The notes under the pieces are model-generated. The model ran no database searches. It was given only the letters and a program-made list of their open reading frames with translations, and was not told the origin of the DNA. The translations under genes and the position numbers were made by a program. DNA of 64,000 bases from Sphingomonas sp. JC676 (GTDB lineage Bacteria > Pseudomonadota > Alphaproteobacteria > Sphingomonadales > Sphingomonadaceae), in the NCBI RefSeq assembly GCF_014489075.1, contig NZ_JACTGR010000007.1, forward strand, positions 168,979 through 232,978, given 5' to 3'. Below, one piece after another: positions 42,047 through 52,115 of the stretch. Numbering within the stretch: position 1 is the stretch's first letter; each line of letters starts with the position of its first letter.

Positions 42047-42673
42047 TTATTCGCCGCCTTCGGCCTCGGGCGCTTCGGTCTGGGTTTCGGTCTCCACATC
42101 GCCTTCGCTCGACTTGAGCGCCGACGGCGCCACGATCGTGGCGATGGTGAAGTCGCGATCGGTGATCGCCGAAGTCGCGCCCTTGGGGAGCGTGATGTTC
42201 GAGATGTGGATCGAATCGCCGACATCGACGCCCTTGAGCGAAATCGTCACATCGTCGGGGATCTCGGCCGCGTCGACGACCAGCTCGAGGTCGTGACGGA
42301 CGATGTTGAGCACGCCGCCGCGCTTGATGCCGGGGCTCTCTTCCTCATCGGCGAAGATGATCGGCACGTTGACCGTGACGCTGGCATGCTCGGAGATGCG
42401 CAGGAAATCGACATGGACCGGACGGTCGCTGACGGGATCGAACGCGACGTCCTTCGGCAGCGTGCGCTCGCCGTTGACCATCACGACCGAATTCATGAAG
42501 TGGCCGGTCATCAGCAGCTTCATGAGCTCGCGCTCGTTGACGTGGATGCTCGCGGGATCCTGCTTGTTGCCATAGATCACGGCGGGGACGCGGCCTTCAC
42601 GACGAAGCAAACGGGAGGCTCCCTTGCCAACCTGTTCGCGCGTCTCGGCCGACAGCGTAAGCGCTTCGCTCAT
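42047..42673 (-). CDS. rplY: 50S ribosomal protein L25/general stress protein Ctc
   Basis: A 208-residue long-form L25. The N-terminal 5S-rRNA-binding domain (LTLSAETREQVGKGASRLLRREGRVPAVIYG) runs to about residue 95; the C-terminal TL5/Ctc domain follows (VTVNVPIIFADEEESPGIKRGGVLNIVRHDLEL). An acidic tail ends EAEGGE. ATG 42673 (MSEALTLSAE) is the family start. Upstream in the same frame is the palindromic repeat region, so the longer reading is rejected. Confidence 0.95.
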   Translation of the reverse strand: MSEALTLSAETREQVGKGASRLLRREGRVPAVIYGNKQDPASIHVNERELMKLLMTGHFMNSVVMVNGERTLPKDVAFDPVSDRPVHVDFLRISEHASVTVNVPIIFADEEESPGIKRGGVLNIVRHDLELVVDAAEIPDDVTISLKGVDVGDSIHISNITLPKGATSAITDRDFTIATIVAPSALKSSEGDVETETQTEAPEAEGGE

Positions 42674-42787
42674 GTGTCGATTCCAATGCGATAAGTTAAA
42701 ACGGTCACCGGCCAGGCCTCCAGGGATGACCCTGGCTCGGAACGGGCGCGCATAGCGGCGGATGGAGGAAAAGGCAAGGATGCTTAG

Positions 42788-42930
42788 ATCCTCCCCCAAC
42801 TCGCTGGGGGAGGGGGACCATGCGAAGCATGGTGGAGGGGTCGCCGTCGCAGACGGCGGTGTGCCACCGCCGCCCCTCCTCCATTCGCTACGCGAACGGT
42901 CCCCCTCCCCGAGGCGAGCTCGGGGAGGAT
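42788..42930. repeat. Large palindromic intergenic repeat, arms 42788-42840 and 42873-42930
   Basis: The left arm runs from ATCCTCCCC to GGTGGAGGGG and the right arm from CCCCTCCTCC to CGGGGAGGAT. They are imperfect reverse complements of more than 50 bases. Smaller hairpins sit inside: ACCATGCGAAGCATGGT and GGCGGTGTGCCACCGCC. It fills the space upstream of rplY and after the convergent-side SRPBCC gene. It is a different family from the repeats at 2485, 9268 and in glyS. I see no gene in 42674-42935. Confidence 0.85.
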
Positions 42931-42935
42931 TTGGA

Positions 42936-43421
42936 TCAGACCAGTTCGGGCAGCAGCGTGTCGAGCTTCTCGAAGCTCTGACTCCAGCCTTCCTTCATGC
43001 CGGCAAGCGCGGGGAGGAGTGCCTCGCTCACCTGCTTGACCAATGTCGTCATGTGCATCGCGGTGCCGCCGCCGGGGGCGTCCACGAACTCCATCGTGGT
43101 GACATGCTCGATCCCCCAGCTACCGTCATCGGCATCCTGGAACGCGCGGAGCACCATCACCAGGCGATCGGGGCGCTCGACCTCGAGATATTCGCCGTGC
43201 ACCTCGTTGATGCCATAGGGCTCGGGTCCGCGCATATCGATGCGGATCTTGCCGCCCGGCCGCGCGTCGCTCTCGGCGAAGGGCACGTCGAAATGGTGCG
43301 GGCCCCACCAGCGCGCGAGATGCTCAGCCTTGGTCATGCAGTCGAACACCAAAGCGCGCGGCGCGGCGAAAATGCGGTCGATCGTCACTTCAGTGCCAAC
43401 GCCCACGGTGGTCGTGTTCAT
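42936..43421 (-). CDS. SRPBCC/AHSA1-family protein
   Basis: A 161-residue helix-grip protein of the Aha1/START type. Signatures are VTIDRIFAAPRALVFDCMTKAEHLARWWGP at the N terminus, GGKIRIDMRGPEPYGINEVHGEYLEVE and the C-terminal GMKEGWSQSFEKLDTLL. Members bind lipids or small hydrophobic ligands. It starts in ATGA with the ArsR gene upstream, the usual arsR-SRPBCC pair. Confidence 0.93.
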   Translation of the reverse strand: MNTTTVGVGTEVTIDRIFAAPRALVFDCMTKAEHLARWWGPHHFDVPFAESDARPGGKIRIDMRGPEPYGINEVHGEYLEVERPDRLVMVLRAFQDADDGSWGIEHVTTMEFVDAPGGGTAMHMTTLVKQVSEALLPALAGMKEGWSQSFEKLDTLLPELV

Positions 43422-43762
43422 GCCTTGTCTCCTTCTTGCTGCAGTTCCTTCAGATATGCGTCGAGATCATCGAACTTCGCTTCCCAAAAGCGGCGATATT
43501 CGCTGAGCCAGGCGTCGACCGCCTTGAGCGCTTCCGCCTCGAGCTTGGCCGGGCGCTGCTGCGCACTGCGCCCACGCGAGATCAGCCCGGCGCGTTCGAG
43601 CACCTTCAGGTGCTTGGTCACCGCCGGGCCGCTCATCGCGAAGGGCTGGGCGATCTCGCCGACCGAGAGCTCGCCCAGCGACAGCCGCGCCAGGATCGCG
43701 CGCCGCGTCGGATCGGCAAGCGCTGCGAAGGTCGCACTGAGCGGATCGGCTTGGGGACTCAT
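43418..43762 (-). CDS. ArsR-family regulator
   Basis: A 114-residue winged-helix repressor: FAALADPTRRAILARLSLGELSVGEIAQPFAMSGPAVTKHLKVLERAGLI spans the DNA-binding fold. There is no CxC metal site, so it likely responds to something other than metals, as is usual when an SRPBCC gene follows. The gene overlaps it by ATGA. The two dyads at 43769-43801 lie just upstream and are probably its operators. Confidence 0.92.
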   Translation of the reverse strand: MSPQADPLSATFAALADPTRRAILARLSLGELSVGEIAQPFAMSGPAVTKHLKVLERAGLISRGRSAQQRPAKLEAEALKAVDAWLSEYRRFWEAKFDDLDAYLKELQQEGDKA

Positions 43763-43768
43763 GATTCG

Positions 43769-43801
43769 TAACCTCTAGGTTTAATAACCTATCGGTTAAA
43801 T
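43769..43801 (-). promoter_or_regulatory. Double dyad operator upstream of arsR-SRPBCC
   Basis: TAACCTCTAGGTTTA (43769-43783) and TAACC-TATC-GGTTA (43785-43798) are adjacent inverted repeats with the same half-site, TAACC/GGTTA. They lie 6 and 22 bases upstream of the ArsR start. The AT-rich base choice is unlike the surroundings. They fit an autorepressed operator. Confidence 0.65.
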
Positions 43802-43826
43802 AAAGCCGGAAGCGGAGTCAAGCCGG

Positions 43827-44714
43827 TTAGTAGCGCACCCGCTCCACCTTAAGCCCACGCTTCGCCAGCTCGGATTGGACGCTTTCCGCCCCCGCGAGAT
43901 GCCCGGCGCCCACCGCGACGAACACAATGCCCGGCTGCTTCAACCGCTGGGCGATCCAGTTCGCCCAGGTGCGGTTGCGCGTCACCAGCAGTGCCTGTTT
44001 TAGCTCGGGCGTGCGATCCAGGTCCTCGTTGAGCAATTTCGCCAGCGCATCGGCATCGCCCGCGCTCCAGTCCTTCACCATCGCGTCGATCTGGGCGCCC
44101 ATCTTGGGCAGGTCGTCGAGCGTCGTCGCGAGCAGCTGGCGCTGGGCGGGCATGGAGAGTTTGTCGAAATAGCCGAATTGCTGCCGCGCGGTTTCGAGCC
44201 CGTGGACCGGCTTGCCCGCGGCCTTGGCGGCGGCACTCAGCACCTGCTCGGCGCCGTCCTTGTCGTCATAGCCGAGCTGCCGCAGCGGCAGCACCGACAG
44301 CGTCACTGCCGCCAGCCAGGGCTCGCTACGGTCGAGCGTATCCGCCGACAGGCCGAGCCGCGAAAGCTCGGCATGCAGCTTGCCGGCGATCGTCGGCGGC
44401 AGCTGGGCGGGCAAAGGAGGGCCGGACTTGGCCGTGCCCAGCTCGGCGATCAGCGCCTGCATCTGGTCCTCGGGCGGCATCGCCAGCTCGAGCACCAGCT
44501 CGCCACTCGCGTCGAAGGCTTTCCGGACGCCCTCGTCGAACCAGGTGAGCCCCGGCTTCATCAGATGGACGGTGCCGAACAGATAGATGGTCGTGTCGGC
44601 GTCGCGGACCACCCAGAGCGCGGGATCGGCATCCTTGGCGGGGGGCGGAGGCGCGGGCTTGCTGCCGCAGCCTCCCAGCACGAGTAGCAGCGAGAGCAGG
44701 AGCGCGCGGATCAT
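43827..44714 (-). CDS. TraB/GumN-family lipoprotein
   Basis: A 295-residue lipoprotein (MIRALLLSLLLVLGGC, lipobox LGGC, then a Pro/Ala linker). The TraB/GumN domain shows WVVRDADTTIYLFGTVHLMKPG with the conserved G-T-x-H, ELVLELAMP with E-x-x, and VAVGAGHLAGAESVQSEL with the second G-x-x-H. These motifs resemble Tiki-type metalloproteases, though activity is not established for bacterial members. ATG 44714 was taken over the longer frame. Confidence 0.88.
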   Translation of the reverse strand: MIRALLLSLLLVLGGCGSKPAPPPPAKDADPALWVVRDADTTIYLFGTVHLMKPGLTWFDEGVRKAFDASGELVLELAMPPEDQMQALIAELGTAKSGPPLPAQLPPTIAGKLHAELSRLGLSADTLDRSEPWLAAVTLSVLPLRQLGYDDKDGAEQVLSAAAKAAGKPVHGLETARQQFGYFDKLSMPAQRQLLATTLDDLPKMGAQIDAMVKDWSAGDADALAKLLNEDLDRTPELKQALLVTRNRTWANWIAQRLKQPGIVFVAVGAGHLAGAESVQSELAKRGLKVERVRY

Positions 44715-44797
44715 GCCCCGCCTTGGATCGCGCGAGGGGAGGGAGTCAACGCCACTACGGTTGACCCTCCCGGCACGCTGCGTCAAAGCGCCTGCGA

Positions 44798-44818
44798 TAT
44801 GCGCATACGCATACGTAT
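44798..44818. promoter_or_regulatory. Short palindromes upstream of glyQ
   Basis: TATGCGCATA (44798-44807) and ATACGTAT (44811-44818) are perfect short palindromes next to each other, 15-35 bases before the glyQ start. They may form part of the promoter or a binding site. I cannot assign a protein. Confidence 0.3.
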
Positions 44819-44832
44819 AACTTGGGGTGCCG

Positions 44833-45726
44833 GTGTCACAGCCTCTCAGCTTCCAGAACATGATCCTGAAGCTCCACCATTACTGGAGCGAGCGCGGCTG
44901 CCTGATCCTCCAGCCCTATGACATGCGGATGGGCGCGGGCACCTTCCACCCGGCCACGACCTTGCGCGCGCTCGGCCCCGATCCCTGGAACGCCGCGTTC
45001 GTCCAGCCCTGCCGCCGCCCGACCGACGGCCGCTATGGCGAGAACCCGAACCGGCTCCAGCATTATTACCAGTATCAGGTGATATTGAAGCCGAGCCCGC
45101 CCGATCTCCAGGAACTGTATCTGGGCAGCCTCGCCGCGATCGGGATCGACTTCACCCAGCACGATATCCGCTTCGTGGAGGACGATTGGGAGAGCCCGAC
45201 GCTCGGCGCCTGGGGGCTGGGCTGGGAAGTCTGGTGCGACGGCATGGAGGTGACCCAGTTCACCTATTTCCAGCAGATGGGCGGCTTCGACTGCAAGCCG
45301 GTGGCGGGCGAGCTCACCTACGGGCTCGAGCGGCTGGCGATGTACATCCAGAACAAGGACAGTGTGTACGACCTGGCCTTCAACGATGCGGGCGTCAGCT
45401 ATGGCGACGTGTTTCTCGAGAACGAGAAGCAGATGTCGAAGTATAATTTCGAGGTCGCCGATACCGAGACGCTGTTCGAGGGCTTCCGCAAGGCTGTAGC
45501 CGAATGCGAGAATTGCCTGACGCAGAATGTGCCGATCGCCGCGTACGAGCAGGCGATCGAGGCCAGCCACACTTTCAACCTGCTCCAGGCGCGTGGGGTC
45601 ATCTCGGTGGCCGAGCGCCAGGCCTATATCGGTCGGGTCCGCGATCTGGCTAAGGGCAGCTGCGAGGCGTGGATCGCGCACATGACCCCGGAATGGAGGG
45701 CGAAATACCCGGAGTGGACGGTATGA
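44833..45726 (+). CDS. glyQ: Glycine-tRNA ligase alpha subunit
   Basis: A 297-residue catalytic subunit of the two-subunit bacterial GlyRS. Signatures are LSFQNMILKLHHYWSERGCLILQPYDMRMGAGTFHPATTLRALGP at the N terminus and QFTYFQQMGGFDCKPVAGELTYGLERLAMYIQ, which line the active site. Two GTG starts are possible; I prefer 44833, which has TTGGGG 5 bases before it, over 44827. Its stop overlaps glyS (ATGA). Confidence 0.95.
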   Translation: MSQPLSFQNMILKLHHYWSERGCLILQPYDMRMGAGTFHPATTLRALGPDPWNAAFVQPCRRPTDGRYGENPNRLQHYYQYQVILKPSPPDLQELYLGSLAAIGIDFTQHDIRFVEDDWESPTLGAWGLGWEVWCDGMEVTQFTYFQQMGGFDCKPVAGELTYGLERLAMYIQNKDSVYDLAFNDAGVSYGDVFLENEKQMSKYNFEVADTETLFEGFRKAVAECENCLTQNVPIAAYEQAIEASHTFNLLQARGVISVAERQAYIGRVRDLAKGSCEAWIAHMTPEWRAKYPEWTV

Positions 45727-48176
45727 CCGACTTCCTCCTCGAACTCCGCTCCGAAGAAATCCCTGCGCGCATGCAGGAGAAGGCGCGCGCCGATCTCGCC
45801 GCGCTCTTCGAAGCGCGCCTGAATGCGCTCAACCTCGCCTTCGACAGCATCGAAAGCTACGCCACGCCGCGCCGGCTCGCTTTGATCGTCCGCGGCGTCG
45901 CCGAGACGACCACGGCGATGACCGAGGAGCGCAAGGGACCCCGCGCCGACGCGCCCGACGCCGCGATCCAGGGCTTCCTGCGTTCGACCGGCCTTTCCCG
46001 CGACCAACTTGTGGCGCGCGACGATGGCAAGGGCGGGCAGGTGCTGTTCGCGGTGATCGAGCGGCCCGGCGTGGTCGCGGGCTCTGTGCTCGCCAGCGCG
46101 GTCAGCCATGCGGTCCACGCCTTCGCCTGGCCCAAGTCGATGCGCTGGGGCGCGGAGTCGATCTCGACCGAGAGCCTGCGCTGGGTCCGCCCCTTGCAGG
46201 GCATCGTCGCCCTGCTCGGCGACAAGCTGGTGCCGATCGAGATCGCCGGCCTCAAGAGCGGCGCGCAGACGGTGGGGCATCGCTTCCACCATCCCGGTGT
46301 CATCACGATTGGCAGCGCCGACGATTATGTCGAGAAACTGCGCATGTGCCACGTGATCGTCGACGGCGCCGAGCGCCGCGGCATCATCGCCTTGGGCGCC
46401 AAGATGGCCGCGCAGAAGGCCGGCCTGACGCTGATCGAGGATGATGGGCTGCTGTACGAGAATGCCGGGCTCACCGAATGGCCGGTGCCGTTGCTCGGCC
46501 GCTTCGATGACGCGTTCCTCCAGGTCCCGCCCGAGGTGATCCAGCTCACGGCTCGCGTAAACCAGAAATACTTCGTCTGCCGCGATGGCGACGGCAAGCT
46601 GGCGAACGCGTTCGTTTGCGTCGCGAACGTGGACGCGGCCGACGGCGGCGAGCGGATCGTCCAGGGCAACCAGAAGGTCCTCGCGGCCCGGCTGAGCGAT
46701 GCGCGCTTCTTCTACGAGACCGATCTCAAGGTGCCGCTCGCGGAGAGCGCGAAGAAGCTCGAGAAGATCGTCTTCCACGAGAAACTCGGCACAGTCGCCG
46801 ACAAGGTCGAGCGCGTGGCGAAGCTCGCCCGCTGGCTGGTGGAAGAGGGGATCGTCGGGGGTTCAAGTCCCTCCTCCGCTACCACCCCCTCCAACGTCAT
46901 CCCGGCGAAAGCCGGGATCCAGAGCCAAGTAGGGCAGTCCTCCGAAACCCTGGATCCCGGCTTTCGCCGGGATGACGAGGTTGATGTTGATGCAATTCTA
47001 GCGACACTCGCCATAGAGGATCGGGAGCGTCTCGCCGCCCTCGCCGAACGCGCCGCGCGGCTCGCCAAGGCGGACCTCGTCACCGGCATGGTCGGCGAAT
47101 TCCCCGAGCTCCAGGGCCTGATGGGCGGCTATTACGCCGCCGCGCAGGGCGAGGACCCGCAAGTCGCCGAGGCGATCCGCGACCACTACAAGCCGGTCGG
47201 GCAGGGCGACGACGTGCCGACCGCACCGGTGACGGTGGCGGTGTCGCTGGCGGACAAGTTGGACACGTTGGTCGCTTTTCTAATCGTAGATGAGCGCCCA
47301 ACCGGGTCGAAGGATCCGTTTGCGATTCGTCGAGCTGCGCTGGCCATCATTCTAATTCTGATAACGAACAACGTTCGTCTTGAAGTCGGAAGCGCTTTCA
47401 AGATTATTTACGCGCTCGTGACTCGATACGTTCGTCCCCGACAAAACTGGGGCCGGCCAATTCGCTATGAGAAAATTGTCGACCGAGTGATTCAGGACGA
47501 CAGAGGCCAATGGATTGATCTGCATCGAAGTTTGAGCACTGCTGATCTCGATGGCGCTTTGAAGTATGTTTGCAGCGATAATGCCTGGCTTCTTCAGCCT
47601 GATGGGACTCAATCGCTGGACAAGAAGAACGATGTCTATCTCGGGCCACGTTATGGTGCGGATCAAACAATTGACTTCTTCGCCGACCGCCTCAAGGTCC
47701 AGCAACGTGAGGCCGGCGTCCGCCACGACCTGATCGACGCGGTGTTCGCGCTGGGCGGCGAGGACGATCTCGTCCGGCTGCTCGCCCGGGTGAAGGCGCT
47801 CCAGGCGTTCGTCACCACCGACGAGGGCACCAATCTCCTCGCCGGCTACAAGCGCGCCGCGAACATCCTCAAGAAGGAGAGCTTCGTCCCCGGCGAAGTG
47901 GCCGACAACGAGATGTACGAGGCCGAGCCCGCCGAATCGGCACTGATCGAAGCGCTCGACGACGCCGAGCCCAAAGCCGAGGCGGCGATCGTCGACGAGG
48001 ATTTCGAGGCCGCGATGGCCGCGCTTGCCTCGTTGCGCGGGCCGATCGACGCGTTCTTCGAACAGGTCATCGTCAATGACCCCGACGCGTTCAAGCGCGA
48101 GATGCGCCTGACATTGTTGGCGCGTATGCGTGATGCGGTGCACAAGGTTGCGGACTTCTCGAAGATCGAGGGATAA
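45723..48176 (+). CDS. glyS: Glycine-tRNA ligase beta subunit with in-frame insertions
   Basis: A protein of about 817 residues; E. coli GlyS is 689. The normal N terminus (MTDFLLELRSEEIPARMQEKA), the LGTVADKVERVAKLARWL segment, LVTGMVGEFPELQGLMGGYYA and the C-terminal anticodon-binding part (FADRLKVQQREAGVRHDLID to VADFSKIEG) are all present. Three additions are visible: a tRNA-Met fragment plus palindrome (46854-46977), an AT-richer segment with extra residues (about 47265-47690), and an acidic stretch (AEPAESALIEALDDAEPKAE). The frame is intact, and as the only glyS in view it is presumably functional. It overlaps glyQ by ATGA. Confidence 0.93.
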   Translation: MTDFLLELRSEEIPARMQEKARADLAALFEARLNALNLAFDSIESYATPRRLALIVRGVAETTTAMTEERKGPRADAPDAAIQGFLRSTGLSRDQLVARDDGKGGQVLFAVIERPGVVAGSVLASAVSHAVHAFAWPKSMRWGAESISTESLRWVRPLQGIVALLGDKLVPIEIAGLKSGAQTVGHRFHHPGVITIGSADDYVEKLRMCHVIVDGAERRGIIALGAKMAAQKAGLTLIEDDGLLYENAGLTEWPVPLLGRFDDAFLQVPPEVIQLTARVNQKYFVCRDGDGKLANAFVCVANVDAADGGERIVQGNQKVLAARLSDARFFYETDLKVPLAESAKKLEKIVFHEKLGTVADKVERVAKLARWLVEEGIVGGSSPSSATTPSNVIPAKAGIQSQVGQSSETLDPGFRRDDEVDVDAILATLAIEDRERLAALAERAARLAKADLVTGMVGEFPELQGLMGGYYAAAQGEDPQVAEAIRDHYKPVGQGDDVPTAPVTVAVSLADKLDTLVAFLIVDERPTGSKDPFAIRRAALAIILILITNNVRLEVGSAFKIIYALVTRYVRPRQNWGRPIRYEKIVDRVIQDDRGQWIDLHRSLSTADLDGALKYVCSDNAWLLQPDGTQSLDKKNDVYLGPRYGADQTIDFFADRLKVQQREAGVRHDLIDAVFALGGEDDLVRLLARVKALQAFVTTDEGTNLLAGYKRAANILKKESFVPGEVADNEMYEAEPAESALIEALDDAEPKAEAAIVDEDFEAAMAALASLRGPIDAFFEQVIVNDPDAFKREMRLTLLARMRDAVHKVADFSKIEG
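46854..46884 (+). other. 3' fragment of an elongator tRNA-Met inside glyS
   Basis: T stem GGGGG (46857-46861), T loop TTCAAGT (46862-46868), CCCTC (46869-46873), acceptor strand CTCCGCT (46874-46880), A and CCA (46882-46884) stand in the order and spacing of a tRNA 3' end. It matches the elongator tRNA-Met that begins GGCGGAG as I know it from Alphaproteobacteria. The 5' half is absent, so it is not a tRNA gene. It encodes VGGSSPSSATT within GlyS. Confidence 0.75.
46895..46977. repeat. Perfect 28-bp inverted repeat (CPAKAGIQ type) inside glyS
   Basis: The left arm is 46895-46922 and the right arm 46950-46977; both are exact reverse complements around a 27-base loop. The core is CCCGGCGAAAGCCGGGATCCAG. 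Read in the glyS frame, the arms give VIPAKAGIQ and LDPGFRRDD, the peptides known from translated palindromic elements. The insertion adds roughly 28-35 residues without a stop. It follows the tRNA fragment by 10 bases. Confidence 0.92.
47265..47690 (+). other. AT-richer mosaic segment within glyS
   Basis: Codon choice changes sharply here: ATT, AAA, CGT, GCT, TTG and GAT replace the GC-ending codons of the rest. The segment still begins with the conserved DERPTGSKDPFAIRRAALA, then adds about 70 residues not expected from E. coli GlyS (RYVRPRQNWGRPIRYEKIV to DVYLGPRYGADQ), and returns to host-like sequence at FFADRLKVQQREAG. This pattern suggests recombination with a divergent allele or an insertion. 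Confidence 0.65.
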
Positions 48177-48331
48177 GTGAAGATGGGTCTTCGAAGCAGT
48201 TTTCCTAAGCTTTCGAATGATCTGACAAATGAAAGTTACCGCCTGACAACGCAGTCAGCCATTTCCGTTCCTTCGCACCTGCGATAGGCGGCTTCAGTCG
48301 CCCGCGGGCGGCGACGATAAAGGGACCTCGA

Positions 48332-50992
<2,661 letters not shown>

Positions 50993-50994
50993 CC

Positions 50995-51483
50995 ATGCGC
51001 AAGGGACCAGGCCGGGTGCTTTTCCACTTGGCTGCGTCCCTTGTCGGCCTTGCCGCCGCTCCCGCCGCGATGGCGCAGGCGCCCGAATGGCGCGTCATGA
51101 TGGAGATGGGCAAGCCGGGCGACCGGGCGCTCCTGCTGGTCGACGGGCGTTCGCTTCTCAGCCCGACGCGCGACACCCGGACCGTAGATGTCTCCTCCTT
51201 CTACAGCACGATCCAGACCGACGACATCAAGCCGTACAACGTCATCCGATTGACCTATCGCTTCGATTGCCGCGCGAAGACCGGACAGCGCATCCGCGAG
51301 GTGATCCTACATGATGACAAGCAGCTCTCGCGCATCGAGGCGGTCAATCCGATGGCGCCGGTCAAGCCCGGCACGCTGCAGGGCGACCTGATCGGGCCCG
51401 TCTGTTCTGGCAATTTCAGCACATTTCCGCGCATCACGGCCGCGACGCCGGCGCTTGAACGCAAGCGCCGCTTCGGCCGATAG
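50995..51483 (+). CDS. Secreted protein, unknown function
   Basis: A 162-residue protein with a signal peptide (GRVLFHLAASLVGLAAAPAAMA, cleavage before QAPEW). The mature chain, with a single CxxK and a C-x-G, is mostly beta (WRVMMEMGKPGDRALLLVDGRSL, NVIRLTYRFDCRAKTGQRIREVILHDD). This outline is like small surface-adhesin-E type proteins, but I cannot assign it firmly. It starts 3 bases after the ppdK stop, so it is likely co-transcribed. Confidence 0.65.
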   Translation: MRKGPGRVLFHLAASLVGLAAAPAAMAQAPEWRVMMEMGKPGDRALLLVDGRSLLSPTRDTRTVDVSSFYSTIQTDDIKPYNVIRLTYRFDCRAKTGQRIREVILHDDKQLSRIEAVNPMAPVKPGTLQGDLIGPVCSGNFSTFPRITAATPALERKRRFGR

Positions 51484-51491
51484 AGCGCCGC

Positions 51492-52004
51492 TCAGCTATA
51501 GCGGCGCAGATGCTCCTCGTCGTTGCCGCTCTGCAGCAGCGAGGCCTGTTCGCGCCATTGTTCGTTGGCGATGGTGCCGCTGGGGATGCCCAGCCGCTTC
51601 TCCAGCGCGGCTTCCTCGTCGCCCGTCATCGTCTCGATCTCGCGATAGGTCTTGACGCCCATGTCGTTGAGCTGGCGCTCGCGGGCGATGTCGACTCCGC
51701 GGATGCGCGAGAGATTGTCGCGCCCCCAACCGAACCAGCCGCGCCAGGCCGGCTCGGTGGCGCCCACCGCGGTCGCCGCGACCGGCCCGCGCAGCTTGTC
51801 GCGCTCGGCCTCCAGCTCGCGGATCCGCTGGTTGGCGGCCTTGAGCGCCGCATCGGCGCGCCCGCGCGCGGCCTGTTCGTCCTGATAGCGCTCGCGCCAG
51901 CGCTTGCCACCCGAGGAAGTGGCGAGCCCGAAGGCCCATCCGGCGATCAGCGTGATAACCAGCGCGACGATCTGGGTCGGCGTGGTGAACGGCAGGTCCT
52001 GCAT
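51492..52004 (-). CDS. Membrane-anchored coiled-coil protein with helix-hairpin-helix end
   Basis: A 170-residue protein: one N-terminal helix (QIVALVITLIAGWAFGLATS), a coiled coil (RGRADAALKAANQRIRELEAERDKL) and a C-terminal helix-hairpin-helix-like part (LSRIRGVDIARERQLNDMGVKTYREIETMTGDEEAALEKRLGI). The latter is of the kind called flap-endonuclease-like 5' nuclease domain. The HhH pattern may bind DNA or only protein. It lies beside the Tad operon on the same strand but 111 bases from tadC. Confidence 0.65.
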   Translation of the reverse strand: MQDLPFTTPTQIVALVITLIAGWAFGLATSSGGKRWRERYQDEQAARGRADAALKAANQRIRELEAERDKLRGPVAATAVGATEPAWRGWFGWGRDNLSRIRGVDIARERQLNDMGVKTYREIETMTGDEEAALEKRLGIPSGTIANEQWREQASLLQSGNDEEHLRRYS

Positions 52005-52115
52005 CGGTCGCCCTCTCCATGTCTTCGCCGGAAGGCTATCGCGCGCTTGCGTGCGACGCCACCGGAATGATGGAGAGCGTTTCGGAGCCCGCCGGGTTCC
52101 GGCGGGCGCCCGTTC

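Noticed and set aside
44715..44832. T-box leader before glyQS
   Set aside because: No T-box consensus, specifier loop or terminator is present, and T-boxes are not expected in Alphaproteobacteria.
46854..46884. A complete tRNA gene inside glyS
   Set aside because: Only the T arm, acceptor strand and CCA are present; no D arm, anticodon arm or matching 5' acceptor strand lies upstream.
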